From the NCBI GenBank assembly GCA_035610835.1, contig CM069452.1, positions 62,954,368 through 63,018,367 on the forward strand: a DNA stretch of 64,000 nucleotides, in the 5' to 3' direction. The translations under genes were made by a program, and so were the position numbers. The notes under the pieces are model-generated. The model made no database searches and was not told the DNA's origin. It saw only the letters and a program-made list of their open reading frames with translations. The stretch is from Ophiura sarsii (Eukaryota > Echinodermata > Ophiuroidea > Amphilepidida > Ophiuridae). Within the stretch, counting starts at the first letter, position 1. The number at the start of each line of letters is the position of its first letter. Positions 24,401-34,776 of this stretch are shown piece after piece.

Positions 24401-27400
24401 TAATTTTTGTGTGGGGATTTGCAATCATAATTATGTATTTTATATGTTATCGCTGTTTTATCATGTATTTATATGTATTTTTGATGATAATATTATATGT
24501 TTTTATATTGTAAAAAATGCGCAATTTGGCCTTTGGCCACGATGTTATTTTATAATAAATTGAATTGAAATTGAATTTTGGGTACATTTTCAACATTTTT
24601 CGAAATAAAAATAAATAAAATCTTAATAAAAACTTTTCATAAAATGTCCTCAAATGTTTTCTAAAAAAAGGGAAAATGTGAACAAAAATGGGTCGGTCGG
24701 ACCCTTACAAAAGGGTGGTGCTTTTATTTGTCCCTTAACCCCCTGAGAACTACCGGCCGATTGGTTAAAAAGATGGATACATCATTTATTACACCAATGA
24801 GAGACATAGTTAGAATAATTGCATCCCTGATAAAGATGGGAGTGAAACATTTTACAAGCTGCATTTGAATTGGCTATTCATATGAGTACATCTTGTTGTA
24901 ATAAACCAATCAGAACCACTGTAAGATAGACAGGTAGACCCCAAGGGGTTAAGCTGAGTATAAACTTAAGGCACTGATTCTATTCAAGGTACAGCAATAA
25001 TTGAATATGAAAATTACAGATCCTAGAGGGATAGTTAGTTAGGTCAACATGTGAAGATCCAAACCATGTGTCAAATTTTTTCATATAAACTTTGCAGTAA
25101 CTGAACAAATTGAGTAACATTTTCCAACTATCTCTGACATTATAGTCGATTGATATAAAAGATCTATTGACTGAGTAGGGTAAGCAAGTGATTAGTCACA
25201 TTAAATTACATTCTTTCAAACAGCTAAGAATGTTTAGGCAATTCTCATTGGTTCTCGGAGAAATAGGCAACATTTATATTAGACAACTTAACACAGCTTA
25301 AATTAATGAGCGTGACCACCCACACGCATTGCGTGGTAACTAAAAGTTTTCTTCCATAACATGAGTGCATTTCTGCCGCCTGTCTACTGCTAATTTCCTG
25401 CGTGCGTGCTTATGCGGCGCATTTTGCCGACACATGGTGTACTCACTGCATAGGATTGGGTTATTCAATACTAACAGGGGTAAAAGTTGACAGATGTGGG
25501 CAATTTAAGGTACAATTTTGATTAAATAAATGTCCAAAGTACATGACTGTTAAAGAATGAGAATAAAGGTATTGTTTTTAGACCATACCTGTGTTATATT
25601 GTCTGACATACATGCGTTCTGTAGTATTATTTTTTTGCATGAAACAACGACGCTGCATGTTCCACTTAAAACAATACTACCCTCCGCATTTATGTCAGAC
25701 AATATAACACGGGTACGGTCTAAAACAATACTTTTATTCTCTTAATGATCATCATATGGAAGCATTGGAAGGACAGATGGATGGAATGGATAGGATGGAC
25801 TGGTTTCCACGGAAAGATGGATGATTGGAAGGATAGATGAGCGGATTGATGGATTTGACTTACCATTTGGTTGAGGTATACACAATCCATCAGGCCCTCT
25901 CTCAGGCTCGGCTGTAACCACATCACATTTTAGAATTTGTAAGTTACCGGAGAGAAGCTGCAACACAACACAGATATATATACCAATAAGAATTGGTCCT
26001 CAGTTTTTATCTAGTCAATGGCACATATCTTTGGGAAATGTACATTACGGGTCTATAATTTGTGCACTTCTTTGAACATAATTCAGTCAAATTGTTATCT
26101 TCTAGACTTTCAAATTCAGGGTGATTCTAACTGTCAGTTTATAAGTTAACGTTGTTAGAGCAAAAACAAAAACAAATGTCCAAGATATCCTTTGGAAATA
26201 TATTAATCTGCAATTCTTGACAAATGTAAACCATCGTTGAGAAACATAACATTTTCTATCCAAGTTGAGTGGGGGAACGAATAAGATTTTACATCAAACT
26301 ATTTTTGCCAGATATCTTTGGGATTACATTTAAACCTAATGCCCTGAAAAGCAGCAACTACCAGCATAGGGTTAGGGTTGGCATATTCATTATTTTAGTA
26401 GTACTTTCAGGGTGCTAGGGTTAAGAAAACGGGATTTGGACATACAACAAAATGTGTTCTTAACCTTAATGCCTAAGTGTGGATTCAGAAATGACAGAAG
26501 GGGGTGCCTTGTGGCAGAGATCAAACATGGGTCACTAGGTTGAGAAACTTAAGTCCAACGTCACTCAACAATTAAATTGACCTCTCAAAGTTAACAGTTC
26601 TGTCACCATAGACTTCCATGAATGCTTAATAAAATTGACAAAGCGAGGGCTATCAGCATTGGCTCATGATGTATTTTATTGAACTTGTGATCGTATGCAA
26701 GTGTCAATTTGAATCTTGAACCTAACCCTCCTTCCTCAATTCTTCACCTTCCCTCAGAATAAAACAGGTGAAATAGTCATTCTTTCCTGTAATGTATCAG
26801 TTGAATATTCACATCATGCAATTTGTTTGTTTACAACAGTGGTGTTTACAAATTGATTAGCGCCTGGTCTGAAGACATGCGAGAGGTACTAGTCCATTAC
26901 TACTGCATACATACTATTCAAAAGCAAAATACTCATCACTGAGCGCCAATTTTAAAAGCACCTGCCCTTATGGTGCATACTCATACTGTCGGGCAACTAG
27001 ATTTAGTACCTGGTTTCTCATTGTGCTAGGGATGCAGACCATGACTACTGCACTATTCTACACCATAATGATCAATCAAGTGTGGATTTAATTTACAAAG
27101 CACATTCCCTGTAGATGCACACGCATACCGCCGGGCATTACGTCAGGGCACATCATCTATAGTAGTATACAGGAGAAGCTTAATTAATGGTGAAGATTTG
27201 TCACAGATTCATCTGTCCAGAATATATTACTTCAAAATGCACCACATCAAGAACTAGACAAAGTGTAGGCGTCTATGATTAATCTTGAGCAGGCCTAGAA
27301 ATAGCACAACCCGCCCGCCCGCCCGCCCGCCCGCCCGCCCGCCCATAGCGGGTAACTTTTGCACCGGGAGGGTGAAGATGCAAAAGTACCTGCCCACTGG

Positions 27401-30400
27401 CTGGTAAAAATGTTCAAACTCATACATGTAGTGTACATGAGTTACACTGGCTAGTGGAATTTCTGCCGGGCAGGTTTTTTTTGTGAGTTACCTGCCCGAC
27501 TGGCTGGTTGAAAAAAATCTGAAGTTCCAGTCATGATCTTGAGGAGGGTAGGTTCAAGATTCACACTGACATTTGCATTAAGGGTTAATACACAAACTTA
27601 CCTTCACAAATGGGGTATATCGTCCAACAGCTCCAACTTTACCATCGAGATTAAATACCATAAAGTTGGCTTCAGTGGCGCCGTAAAATTCACCGATCCT
27701 TTGGATGTTGAAACGACTCTTGAATTCTAACCAGAGATCGCTGCGTAGACCGTTACCAGTAGCTACTTTGAGCGGAACTGGGTACTGTCCATCGTCATCT
27801 TGCTACAGGAAGAGAATGAAAGGGAACTTTTTTTAATTTTTTTATATTTTCAATTTTTTATTTTTTATTTTTTTATTTATGCTTTCTTATGCTTTTATTT
27901 TTTTATTTATGCTTTCTTATGCTTCAGTGACTTGCACTGCTTTCCAAGCAGGCCCTCATTTCGATACATTACAGTATACATACAAATAACAAATGTTACA
28001 GTGTTTAAATATAATACAAATTATTATATTATTAAATTATGATACAGTGGAAATATAGGATTTGAATTGACCGAGAGACATATTTTCTAAATCAATACGA
28101 ATAGATGGTGATAAATTGTTCCACAGATGGCCAGATCTGAAAAGAAAAGAAAAGATTGTTGATAATTCACAAAAGTTCTCATATTTTTTTTAATGCTCAT
28201 GTTTTTTAAAAAATGACCATAGTTTTTGAAAATGACCATAGTTTATTGTCAACAAAACCACAAACAAATTTTGAAGCCCCCTACCTGAAAAGAGACAGCA
28301 CAGGGTATAACCACATCTGTACTCTCCGGGATAGAATAATTACAATACAATCACATAACAGCATAATGGTTCTGAAAAGCCAGCTTGTTTTTATTATCAC
28401 TGGCTGGCAATACAAAATATAAATACTTGGAAAAGTATCAAAGTTGCCCACCAGAGAGGAATTATACCACTGCTGCAAACATAAAACTTCATTAAAGCAT
28501 GCTGTCGATGTTCTGTCAAACCTTGTATCTCTATCTGGCCCTTCAGCATGTATAAAGTAATACTTCCAATGTATTTACCTTTGGGCAGTCTGCTCTAAAC
28601 ATTTTTAAGGGCCAAAAGACATCTATTAAAATCTTGTAAGTGCTCTTGCCCCTGAACATATAGCAACTTCCTTTGCATAACCGATGGGCAGTTTTACTGT
28701 ACACATGTTGAAGGGCCGGAAAATACAACCATTGGATTTTTTGTTCCTATTGATCTCAGGAAGAGTTTGATATGCATCTCAATATAATCAGACAATTTTT
28801 ACATTTTTATACCTTTATATGACCTTTGACGATGTGAAATTATCACTTCAGCTATTACATATTTATCAGTGGGTCATCCACAAATATAAGGTCAAAATTA
28901 CCTTTGGCTGTGCCAACAAGTATCTGCAAGTTTCTCCGATATACTGAATAGCAGTGGCTCGAAATTTACGCACATCTTTCCAAAACTGTGATGCTGAAAA
29001 CTTTGGTCGCATTGCAGCAGTAGCTCCTGGTGTTTTGTTGAAAAGAATAAATAATTATACTATTTGTAAAAACTATGAATCAATACAAGGCATCCTTATT
29101 GATACATCTTGAGTTTAATAAACTCATTGCAACTCCTACGGTACAGCATCTTGGCCTACATAGAATTGCTAATGGGTTTATACCCGCATGGACTTTAGTA
29201 TGATGAAAATGGGGGCAGACTTATACATACATGTAGCCACATATGGGATTACATTTTTGTATAAACGCATCAGTACAGTAAAAGCTAAAAGAAAGCTGGG
29301 CTGCATGAAGTATAGAAGCAAAGAGCATGGATCCGAGGAAAGGGTACTGAAGTAAAATGAGAGAAATCCTACACTCAATCATGATTTAATGGGATTTTCT
29401 TGTGCTTCTGCGCAAGAAATAACTTTGTGCTAAAAATGTGATTGCTTTTAAGCAATCACATTTTAAAAAGGTGGATGTTCCGCGATCACTTTGGGTTTTT
29501 TCCCCCCATCCACATATGAAGAGCTTTGTTGCAAAAGGGCCACCAGACCACCCCGACATGTTACTCATTTTGCATTAGTGAATTTGTATTGACAAGTCCA
29601 TGGAATTAATCAAATTATCGTATGGCTGTGTTCATTACTGTTTCTATGACTTGGATTAGTGCATCCATGCACGTCAATTGAGGCACCAACAATACAGGCC
29701 ACATTCCACATAATGAATAGCCATCCATTTAACAATGCAAAATGAGAAAAAAGGCAGAAGTGGATGTAAGCCCTTTTGCAAAATAGCTCTTCATATTTTG
29801 ATATCAGAAGAAACCCCCAGATTATTCTCATTATTTCTGTAAAATGTTTGGCGCAAGATATGTTCCATTTCGATGTTACAGACCAAAATGCAATGAATTA
29901 CTGCCAAAGGTGGTTAACCACCTGAATAGTTTGTGTATTACTCAATGGGCAAATTTCATCTCTTTAAAAATATATAGTTAGGCCAAATTAAATTAATTGT
30001 TTGTCTCAAAGCTCCTCTCCTGTTGTAAAACTAATGCGGAATGCGGGTTTTTTTCTATTTTTTTTATTTTATTTTTTTAAATATAAAATATTGAAATCCT
30101 TGTAAAAGTGAACTTTTGTATTTAAGATGATGTGATCAATGAAAATCTGAAAAATCTGTGACATTTTGGGATTTTTTTTTTTTTTGAAAAAAAAAAAAAA
30201 GAAAGAAAAAAGAAGTTTTTTTTCAGATTTTTGTGTTTCTAATGCGCATCAATAAACTAACGCGCGCGGGAGCTTTGAGACAAACAATTAATTTAATTTG
30301 GCCTTATAATAAAAAATAAAAAATAAATAATAATAAAGGTCTAAATTTTATTGTCATCGCAGCCAACCGGCTGAATTGTAACAACATTACAAATCAAATA

Positions 30401-33400
30401 CATTAATAAACAATGCAACGTCCAGGCAGCAGCTAAATCAGCGCCAAGTTGCGACATAAACCAACATGAAAACATACATAACCCCAATATAGTAACCCCT
30501 AATAGGCAATGTAGATTAAGTGCCTTGCCCAAGGACACAAACACATTGGCACTAGAACTCACAACCTTATGATTAGGAGACCGGTATTCCACTGTAACAC
30601 ACATGCTCTATGCAATTCAAACTATTTTAAGGATGACCCTCCATGAAGAATACAAAACAATAAGTTGAAAATCAGGCCAGCAATCGGAACACCTACCTTT
30701 AAAAGGCGGGAGAATATACATCTTAACTACTTACCTGATCGAAAGACATTCATAAGTCCAACGCAAAATCCAGCACTGTGATACATTGGCAGAGGGATGT
30801 AGACCACATCAGAAAATCCCACATCGAAGAAGTATGAACACTGACTGGCCAGTGTAAGACGTCTGTGGGTCATACGGGCAGGCTTTGGCAGGCCTGTGTC
30901 GGATGCAATGCAATTGAAAAAGAAATTATGAGTTTTTTTAAGTTAGTGGAAAACTTAGTGGAAAACGACATCATGGATAATCAATTTACATACAGAATCG
31001 CAGCATATCAATAAGAAATAGAATGAAGAAGGAAAGACTACACTGGTTACCCATATGGGAGTGCATCACATTTAAAATCTGCATTGTATGTCTTCAAATG
31101 TCTTCAGGGTAATGCACCAGATTACCTTACACACTTTCTTTCCCATACACTCAAACCTGCCACTGGACCCATGTTCATCATTGGATACTTCTCTTCTCAC
31201 TACTATTATGGGGGAAATCGTATTGGGGATAAATGTTTCTGCACCCTAACTGTGGAACAGCCTTCAAAAAATATATCAGAGAGGCCTGAACGCTGCCTAG
31301 TATCATGAAGATTTTGAAGTCATATTCCTAATTATATCCATCATATTGACTCTGTTTGCACTGTTCTATTTGGTTTTTGTTTCTTTTTAGTTTCATGGCA
31401 CCTTGATCCTTCTGGAAAGGTGCCTTAATGTTGTTTATGTATGTATGTAAAGCAACAGTCTGTGATTTACCTGTTGTGCCTGAGGTGAAAATATATACAG
31501 CGCTATGTCCCATCTTAGTACTCTTCTTGATTTGTTTGCGGAAATCAGATGGTAGTGGCTGTTCACTGGCATTCCTTATGGAAGGCTCCAGGTTGGTCAT
31601 GCCATCTGGTACCTGCTGGTCTTTAGCTCCATACACCACCACTTTGATATCCTGAGCTTGCAGATCTGGTAAGATTTCATTGATGGCATCTAAGAGGGCA
31701 GCATCTGGAAATCAAAACATGTTATTCATGAATTCTCCCGCTTTCAATACAAGTGCTAATAGAGGTGCAATAAAAACCCATTTTAGTGATTCAAAACAGG
31801 AGCTGGGATTTATTTACATAACATACTAGTTACCATGTATGGAATAGCTCCTGGTTAACATTCCACAAGACATGACCAGGGACCACATTTCACCCATAAG
31901 TTATACCTGGTTGAACTGAAAGCTGTTTTTGGCCAAGAGCAGCACCTGGTTCAAACCTTGATATTTCTAAAGCCCATGTATATAACCTATACCTGATTCA
32001 TGGCATTTGCACTCCATTTACTTCATAACAGGTTACCACAATACAATAATCTTGTATTTAAACATTGGCATGTTTGTTGTTATTGGTTTTTTAAATGGCT
32101 CTTTAATTGCATGGTTCTGTAAAACTGCTCCTGATTCCTCCTTCAAAGTAACCCCGGGGTCCTGTTTCATCAAATGTATGCTTCGTCTTTGTCTTAAGAA
32201 AGACTGTTCATAGCTATACAGTAGAATCAGTCCTCCTTTATGGATGTGAGACATGGACAGTCACCCCAAGCTTGGTAAACAAATGGATGGATGCTACACT
32301 AGGATGCTAAGATCTGTGTTCAACATCAACTGGAGACTGGAGTCAGCATGTGACAAATAAGGACCTGTATGGGGACATGCCAAAAGTCTCAGACAAGATC
32401 AGAGAACGCAGAGCAAGATTTGCTGGACACTGCTTCAGGGGGTCCAAGGAGCTTGTACACAAACTCATACATTGGATTCCAAAGCAAGGAGTAAAAAAGC
32501 GTGGTAGACCACCCCTGACCTACATTGACATACTAAAACGTGATAGAGGACTGCAGGTGGAAGAAATCAAGACAGCTATGTTGGAAAGGAAGATCTGAAG
32601 AGGCATTGTGGTTCGGAAAAATCATCCGCCCTAAGTCAAGTCAAGTAAGTAAGAAGAGTTACTCTTCTTAATTTTTAACTCTTCTTATATGAAGAATATT
32701 TAAGAATTCATAATTTGATTTTCATGGAATAGAAGCCATGTCAAACTTTAGACTTGGGTCTTACCACATGAAGCTCAACTTAGAAATAATTCATTCATAT
32801 TTTTCTTAGCAACAGTTAAAACAGCACTCTTATTAAAGTCACAACAAGACTCTTAACTTTTATGCAATAGGGCACTGGTCTAGACCTGCTTATTTGGAGC
32901 CCTGACCCAGGTTATGGCTTAGGGAGCCTCAACCACGTGTAGGCTTCCTTCCATATGACGTCTGCTCATATCTTATCCTCTCACATCCCATTTGGCACAG
33001 CACACTAACCTTTTCCGCACATGACAAGGGTGGCCTCGCTAGCAGTGATACAATGCAGAAGAGAGCGCCCTCTTAAGTTGACATTTATAAGAGACGACAC
33101 TGCACCCAACCTGCTGTTTGCCAGCCATGTGTAAGGATATGCAGGCTCATTGTACATAAAGATACATGCTACATCTTTGAACTGTAAAGAAAGAAAAAAT
33201 ACACTTATTAAGAATCTAAAACTATTATAAATAAATTGTATCAGGAAGCAGAAGGGGGATCCCTCCCTAAAATTTGCAAAGTCTACAATAAAACATGTTT
33301 TTCCCTCCCCCCTAAAATCGTCCCTGAACACCCTCCCCCACCCCCCCCCCCCCCAAAAAAAAAATGCTGATGTTTCTGCTATCAGTGGGTTCAACTGATT

Positions 33401-34767
33401 GGAGGCTTCACATAATAGGTAAAATGAAGGTGAATTCGGAGAAAGTCCAAAATATATGTGACCAGTCACATCAAAAAGGACATGTTGTCGGCAAACACTG
33501 TTTTGAAATAGAAACCAATAAAGTTGGTGAAATAAAAAGAAAATAATAAATATAAAATAAAAAATATGGTTCTTGCAACTATATCTTGGGATGTCAAAGT
33601 CCAATTTCCTTCAACAAGGTATCATTTTAAAGCTTAGAATGTGCTCTTTCAGCTGATATGTGTAACTCAAATTGGAGTCATGCCTCCAACATGTCCATTT
33701 TGATGTGACGGGTCACATATATGACCCATCACGTGTATGGTATAATTCGCTACATAGCCTACCTTGAGTAGTTTAGCATCTCTCAGTGAATGGGCTAGCT
33801 TATTTGACTGCTTCTGCACATCACTGTATGTCAGCGTCTCATCGCCAAACAGAATACATGGTTTGTTGGGTTGCTTACTGACCTGCAATTGAGGAGATTA
33901 TACGATATTGATGAAAGTCAAATGTCTGAAATATATATGACAGCAGGACCTGTAACGTTATAAACATTTTAAAAGTTTCATAAGGCAACAATAAAAAACT
34001 GTTCTACGGGCAAATGGACCTCGCAGGTAGGGTCGGTCGGTCTGGCATTTTTGTTACAAAAAATCAATATTCAAAATATTTCAAAAATTTCAAAATGTTT
34101 TTTAATCAAAAATCCCCCCCCCAAAAAAAAAAATCTACAAAACAATTGCAAATATTTAAAAACAAAATTCTAAAAATAAAAAACATTGTTTTAAAATATT
34201 TATAAACATGGATCGGTCTGGCCTTAGAACAGGGTGGTTTTTTGTAGCCAAAAAACATATCTCTACTACACCACACGGCAACTTGGCGGGAAAAAAATGT
34301 ATTTATAACCCGGCGTGCAGGTTTTTGGGCTACAAAACAGACCCAGGCTATATAACGAGGCGAATATACTTGCTGAGTGTCGACTGACAGCCGTGGTGTA
34401 GTGGCTATGATCTGGGCCCTGGTGCTGGGGTCCGTGGTTCTAATCTGGTGTGTGGGGGGGGGGGGGGGTCAGGGTGACCTTCTGGTGAATTTTGGGAGTC
34501 GGAAAACAAATCTGTTGCATGTGGTGCATGTGGTGTACTAGAGTTTTAGGGTTATAGAATCAAAATGATTTCACATACCCAACTTTCAAATACATCCAGC
34601 ATGGTTCTCTTCATCAGCAGCTGGTAACCAAGCCATGCCCCGACCTCAGCTAACTTCTTGAAGTAATCGAAATCATCGCCAATTGTTGGATACTTGAGGT
34701 ACATAAACACAGCCAAGATGACGGCACCGATCACGATGGTAATAAGGAGGGTGATCAGGTCAGGCAT
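18156..34767 (-). CDS. SLC27A2: SLC27A-family fatty acid transport protein / very-long-chain acyl-CoA synthetase, 11 coding exons
   Basis: Spliced minus-strand gene. Exons, 5' to 3': 34767-34579, 33882-33763, 33181-33010, 31704-31471, 30893-30735, 29026-28902, 27802-27602, 25957-25864, 23823-23625, 21665-21568, 18466-18156. All introns are GT-AG and the phases join into 1902 nt (633 aa plus stop), close to the usual 620-650 aa of the family. Residues 4-24 form one N-terminal membrane segment. The AMP-binding loop TSGTTGLPK lies near residues 234-242, [10 protein letters not shown] near 370-379, and the family motif [16 protein letters not shown] spans the exon 9/10 junction. Known members activate long and very long chain fatty acids with ATP and CoA at ER, peroxisomal or plasma membranes and assist uptake. 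The motifs and C-terminus look closest to the FATP2/3/6 branch, so the SLC27A2 symbol is provisional; the family is secure. Confidence 0.93.
18635..18757. repeat. Small imperfect inverted repeat
   Basis: ATAAAGGACGAGTAGTAGAC faces GTCTACTATGAGTTCTTTAT across 80 bp. Possible MITE remnant in SLC27A intron 10. Confidence 0.45.
19623..19760. repeat. Left inverted repeat of the Penelope-like fragment
   Basis: About 138 bp matching the reverse complement of 20500-20640 almost throughout, including GACGTCCGATCGGATGTC. Penelope-like elements are known for terminal repeats that may be inverted. Confidence 0.8.
19710..20559 (+). pseudogene. Penelope-like element fragment: RT C-terminus and GIY-YIG endonuclease
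   Basis: Two overlapping frames together read as the end of a Penelope-type RT ([20 protein letters not shown]). A GIY-YIG nuclease follows: [20 protein letters not shown], then [12 protein letters not shown] frameshift lies near 20005-20025. The RT palm is absent, so the copy is 5' truncated. The order RT then GIY-YIG identifies a Penelope-like element rather than a bacterial-type nuclease. It is antisense to the host gene. Confidence 0.85.
20500..20640. repeat. Right inverted repeat of the Penelope-like fragment
   Basis: Partner of 19623-19760. The last nuclease codons read into it, so the left arm is an inverted copy of the 3' end. Confidence 0.8.
21568..21665 (-). CDS. SLC27A2: SLC27A coding exon 10
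   Basis: 98 nt, phase 2 in and phase 1 out, acceptor TTTGCAG, donor GTTAGT. It encodes [20 protein letters not shown] followed by [12 protein letters not shown], the most conserved FATP signature. Confidence 0.93.
21757..22296. mobile_element. Palindromic MITE with TTAA duplications
   Basis: 540 bp between TTAA (21753-21756) and TTAA (22297-22300). The ends GGGGGGACTTAAGGAAGT start inverted arms of about 200 bp. TTAA targets suggest a piggyBac- or Kolobok-type source. In SLC27A intron 9. Confidence 0.8.
22571..22924. repeat. Duplicated segment adjoining the GAGAATA hairpin, copy 1
   Basis: It shares an ordered series of blocks with 25211-25558: CAGCTAAGAA, CTCATTGGTTCTC.GAGAAA, ATGGTGTACTCA, CAGGGGTAAAAGTTG. 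The GAGAATA hairpin follows in both cases. Confidence 0.7.
22925..23076. mobile_element. Near-perfect GAGAATAAAGG hairpin, copy 1
   Basis: 152 bp with arms of about 70 bp: GAGAATAAAGGTATTGTTTT then a TAGAC block, and GTGTTATATTGTCTGACATA. In SLC27A intron 9. Confidence 0.8.
23105..23317. mobile_element. GTTCTGTCAAAACC MITE, copy 1
   Basis: 213-bp palindromic element with arms GTTCTGTCAAAACCTTGTAT and an internal GGCCCTT/AAGGGCC pair. In SLC27A intron 9. Confidence 0.7.
23625..23823 (-). CDS. SLC27A2: SLC27A coding exon 9
   Basis: 199 nt, phase 1 in and phase 2 out, acceptor AATAG, donor GTGAGT. It encodes the hinge and start of the C-terminal subdomain: [20 protein letters not shown], then FKDRLGDTF and a split Arg codon. 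The YFNTGDLL spelling is FATP2-like. Confidence 0.93.
24041..24733. mobile_element. TIR element with GGTCGGTCGG sequence, copy 1
   Basis: Imperfect inverted ends (ACCTACCCTCTTGTACAGGC and ACCACCCTTTTGTAAGGGTC), then GGACC and GGTAGG text. A 25-bp poly-G run lies at 24184-24208. In SLC27A intron 8. Confidence 0.5.
25211..25558. repeat. Duplicated segment adjoining the GAGAATA hairpin, copy 2
   Basis: Diverged partner of 22571-22924 in SLC27A intron 8. The two copies share the same orientation and the same hairpin at the right end, so segment and hairpin probably moved or duplicated as one unit. Confidence 0.7.
25559..25741. mobile_element. GAGAATAAAGG hairpin, copy 2
   Basis: 183 bp with the same arms as 22925-23076 and a longer, different loop (25640-25675). 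Confidence 0.8.
25742..25862. repeat. GGAT-rich simple repeat
   Basis: Degenerate GGATGGAT/GGAAGGAT units beside SLC27A exon 8. The ORFs on either strand are repeat translations. Confidence 0.7.
25864..25957 (-). CDS. SLC27A2: SLC27A coding exon 8
   Basis: 94 nt, phase 0 in and phase 1 out, acceptor GTTGCAG, donor GTAAGT. It encodes [20 protein letters not shown], matching the family segment before the GE.GLL motif. Confidence 0.9.
26885..27140. repeat. Diverged direct duplication of about 120 bp
   Basis: Two tandem, diverged copies share the order ACTACTGCA, AAAGCAC.T.CCCT, ATGCACAC.CATAC, CGGGCA. Non-coding, SLC27A intron 7. Confidence 0.5.
27309..27342. repeat. (GCCC)n microsatellite
   Basis: Eight uninterrupted CCCG/GCCC units, followed by CCATAGCGGG. 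Confidence 0.9.
27530..27590. repeat. Solo end of the TTCAAGCTTCAC family
   Basis: CTTGAGGAGGGTAGGTTCAA followed by GATTCACACTGACATTTGC matches the right terminus of 14562-16538. No partner end is nearby. It adjoins the donor of SLC27A exon 7. Confidence 0.6.
27602..27802 (-). CDS. SLC27A2: SLC27A coding exon 7
   Basis: 201 nt, phase 0 in and out, TAG acceptor and GTAAGT donor. It encodes [11 protein letters not shown] and the second signature [10 protein letters not shown], then KVGAVGR. Confidence 0.93.
28510..28735. mobile_element. GTTCTGTCAAACC MITE, copy 2
   Basis: Diverged copy of 23105-23317 whose right terminus is degraded. In SLC27A intron 6. Confidence 0.65.
28902..29026 (-). CDS. 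SLC27A2: SLC27A coding exon 6
   Basis: 125 nt, phase 1 in and phase 0 out, donor GTAATT. It encodes the conserved block [14 protein letters not shown] followed by [11 protein letters not shown]. Too short and stop-interrupted outside the exon to show as a long ORF, but unmistakable in sequence and phase. Confidence 0.92.
29981..30303. mobile_element. GGCCAAATTAAAT MITE with TTA duplications
   Basis: 323 bp between TTA (29978-29980) and TTA (30304-30306). The TIR of about 40 bp begins GGCCAAATTAAATTAATTG. A 3-bp TWA target and a GGC start fit PIF/Harbinger-type MITEs. In SLC27A intron 5. Confidence 0.75.
30340..30605 (-). mobile_element. tRNA-derived SINE fragment
   Basis: On the minus strand it reads CCTAATCATAAGGTTGTGAG, TTCTAGTGCC and then CCTTGGGCAAGGCACTTAA. 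A box-B-like element followed by this TTGGGCAAGGCACTT core recurs in many animal tRNA SINEs. In SLC27A intron 5. Confidence 0.55.
30735..30893 (-). CDS. SLC27A2: SLC27A coding exon 5
   Basis: 159 nt, phase 1 in and out, donor GTAAGT. It encodes [12 protein letters not shown] followed by the conserved [13 protein letters not shown] segment of FATP proteins. Confidence 0.92.
31025..31175 (+). pseudogene. Non-LTR (CR1/L2-like) RT C-terminal fragment
   Basis: One frame reads [16 protein letters not shown]; after a shift another reads [19 protein letters not shown]. This is the typical LHWLPV..RI.FKI..L.YKCL.G.AP.YL segment near the end of CR1/L2-type LINE reverse transcriptases. Frameshifted and truncated, within SLC27A intron 4, antisense to the gene. 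Confidence 0.75.
31471..31704 (-). CDS. SLC27A2: SLC27A coding exon 4 (AMP-binding loop)
   Basis: 234 nt, phase 1 in and out, donor GTAAAT. The exon ends inside the phosphate-binding signature YIFTSGTTG. The last Gly codon is split with exon 5, which continues LPK. Confidence 0.93.
32205..32650 (+). pseudogene. Non-LTR (RTE-like) RT C-terminal fragment
   Basis: It reads [20 protein letters not shown], then after a frameshift [27 protein letters not shown] and [20 protein letters not shown]. This is the conserved LYGCETW ... GHC.R ... RGRP..TY.D.LKRD pattern of LINE 3' ORF ends. The sequence ends in a short AAGT/TAAG-rich run at 32632-32655, a plausible 3' tail. It lies in SLC27A intron 3. 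Confidence 0.8.
33010..33181 (-). CDS. SLC27A2: SLC27A coding exon 3
   Basis: 172 nt, phase 0 in and phase 1 out (donor GTTAGT). It encodes residues with the family pattern AxFMxNEPxYxxx[20 protein letters not shown]. The acceptor is a pyrimidine-rich TTTCTTTACAG. Confidence 0.92.
33763..33882 (-). CDS. SLC27A2: SLC27A coding exon 2
   Basis: 40 codons, phase 0 on both sides, with a CAG acceptor and GTAGGC donor. It encodes the [20 protein letters not shown] region, the typical start of the adenylate-forming domain in this family. Confidence 0.92.
33990..34250. mobile_element. TIR element with GGTCGGTCGG sequence, copy 2
   Basis: Shorter relative of 24041-24733 sharing CAAAYGGACCTC.CAGGTAGG. 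It abuts the family B SINE at 34256. In SLC27A intron 1. Confidence 0.5.
34256..34554 (+). mobile_element. Family B tRNA-headed element, copy 3 (opposite orientation)
   Basis: It contains GCCGTGGTGTAGTGGCTATG (box A) and CCGTGGTTCTAATCT (box B), then a poly-G tract, and ends ...GAGTTTTAGGGTTAT. Its left end lacks the CCCTAA part. It lies in SLC27A intron 1, and its right end is about 18 bp from the exon 1 donor. Confidence 0.75.
34579..34767 (-). CDS. SLC27A2: SLC27A coding exon 1 (start codon, membrane anchor)
   Basis: ATG at 34767-34765 with A at -3. It encodes 63 residues, with a hydrophobic helix at 4-24, then [15 protein letters not shown]. The donor GTATGT at 34578-34573 follows ...FESW in phase 0. 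A splice acceptor (pyrimidine-rich, TTTTCAG) lies only 7 nt upstream of the ATG at 34775-34776. A separate non-coding leader exon is therefore likely; I did not locate it. Confidence 0.88.
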
Positions 34768-34776
34768 TTTGATGCT

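Noticed and set aside
33005..33604. A single 199-codon minus-strand protein
   Set aside because: Only 33181-33010 is coding (SLC27A exon 3). The upstream part reads through intron and a poly-C tract after a clear splice acceptor.
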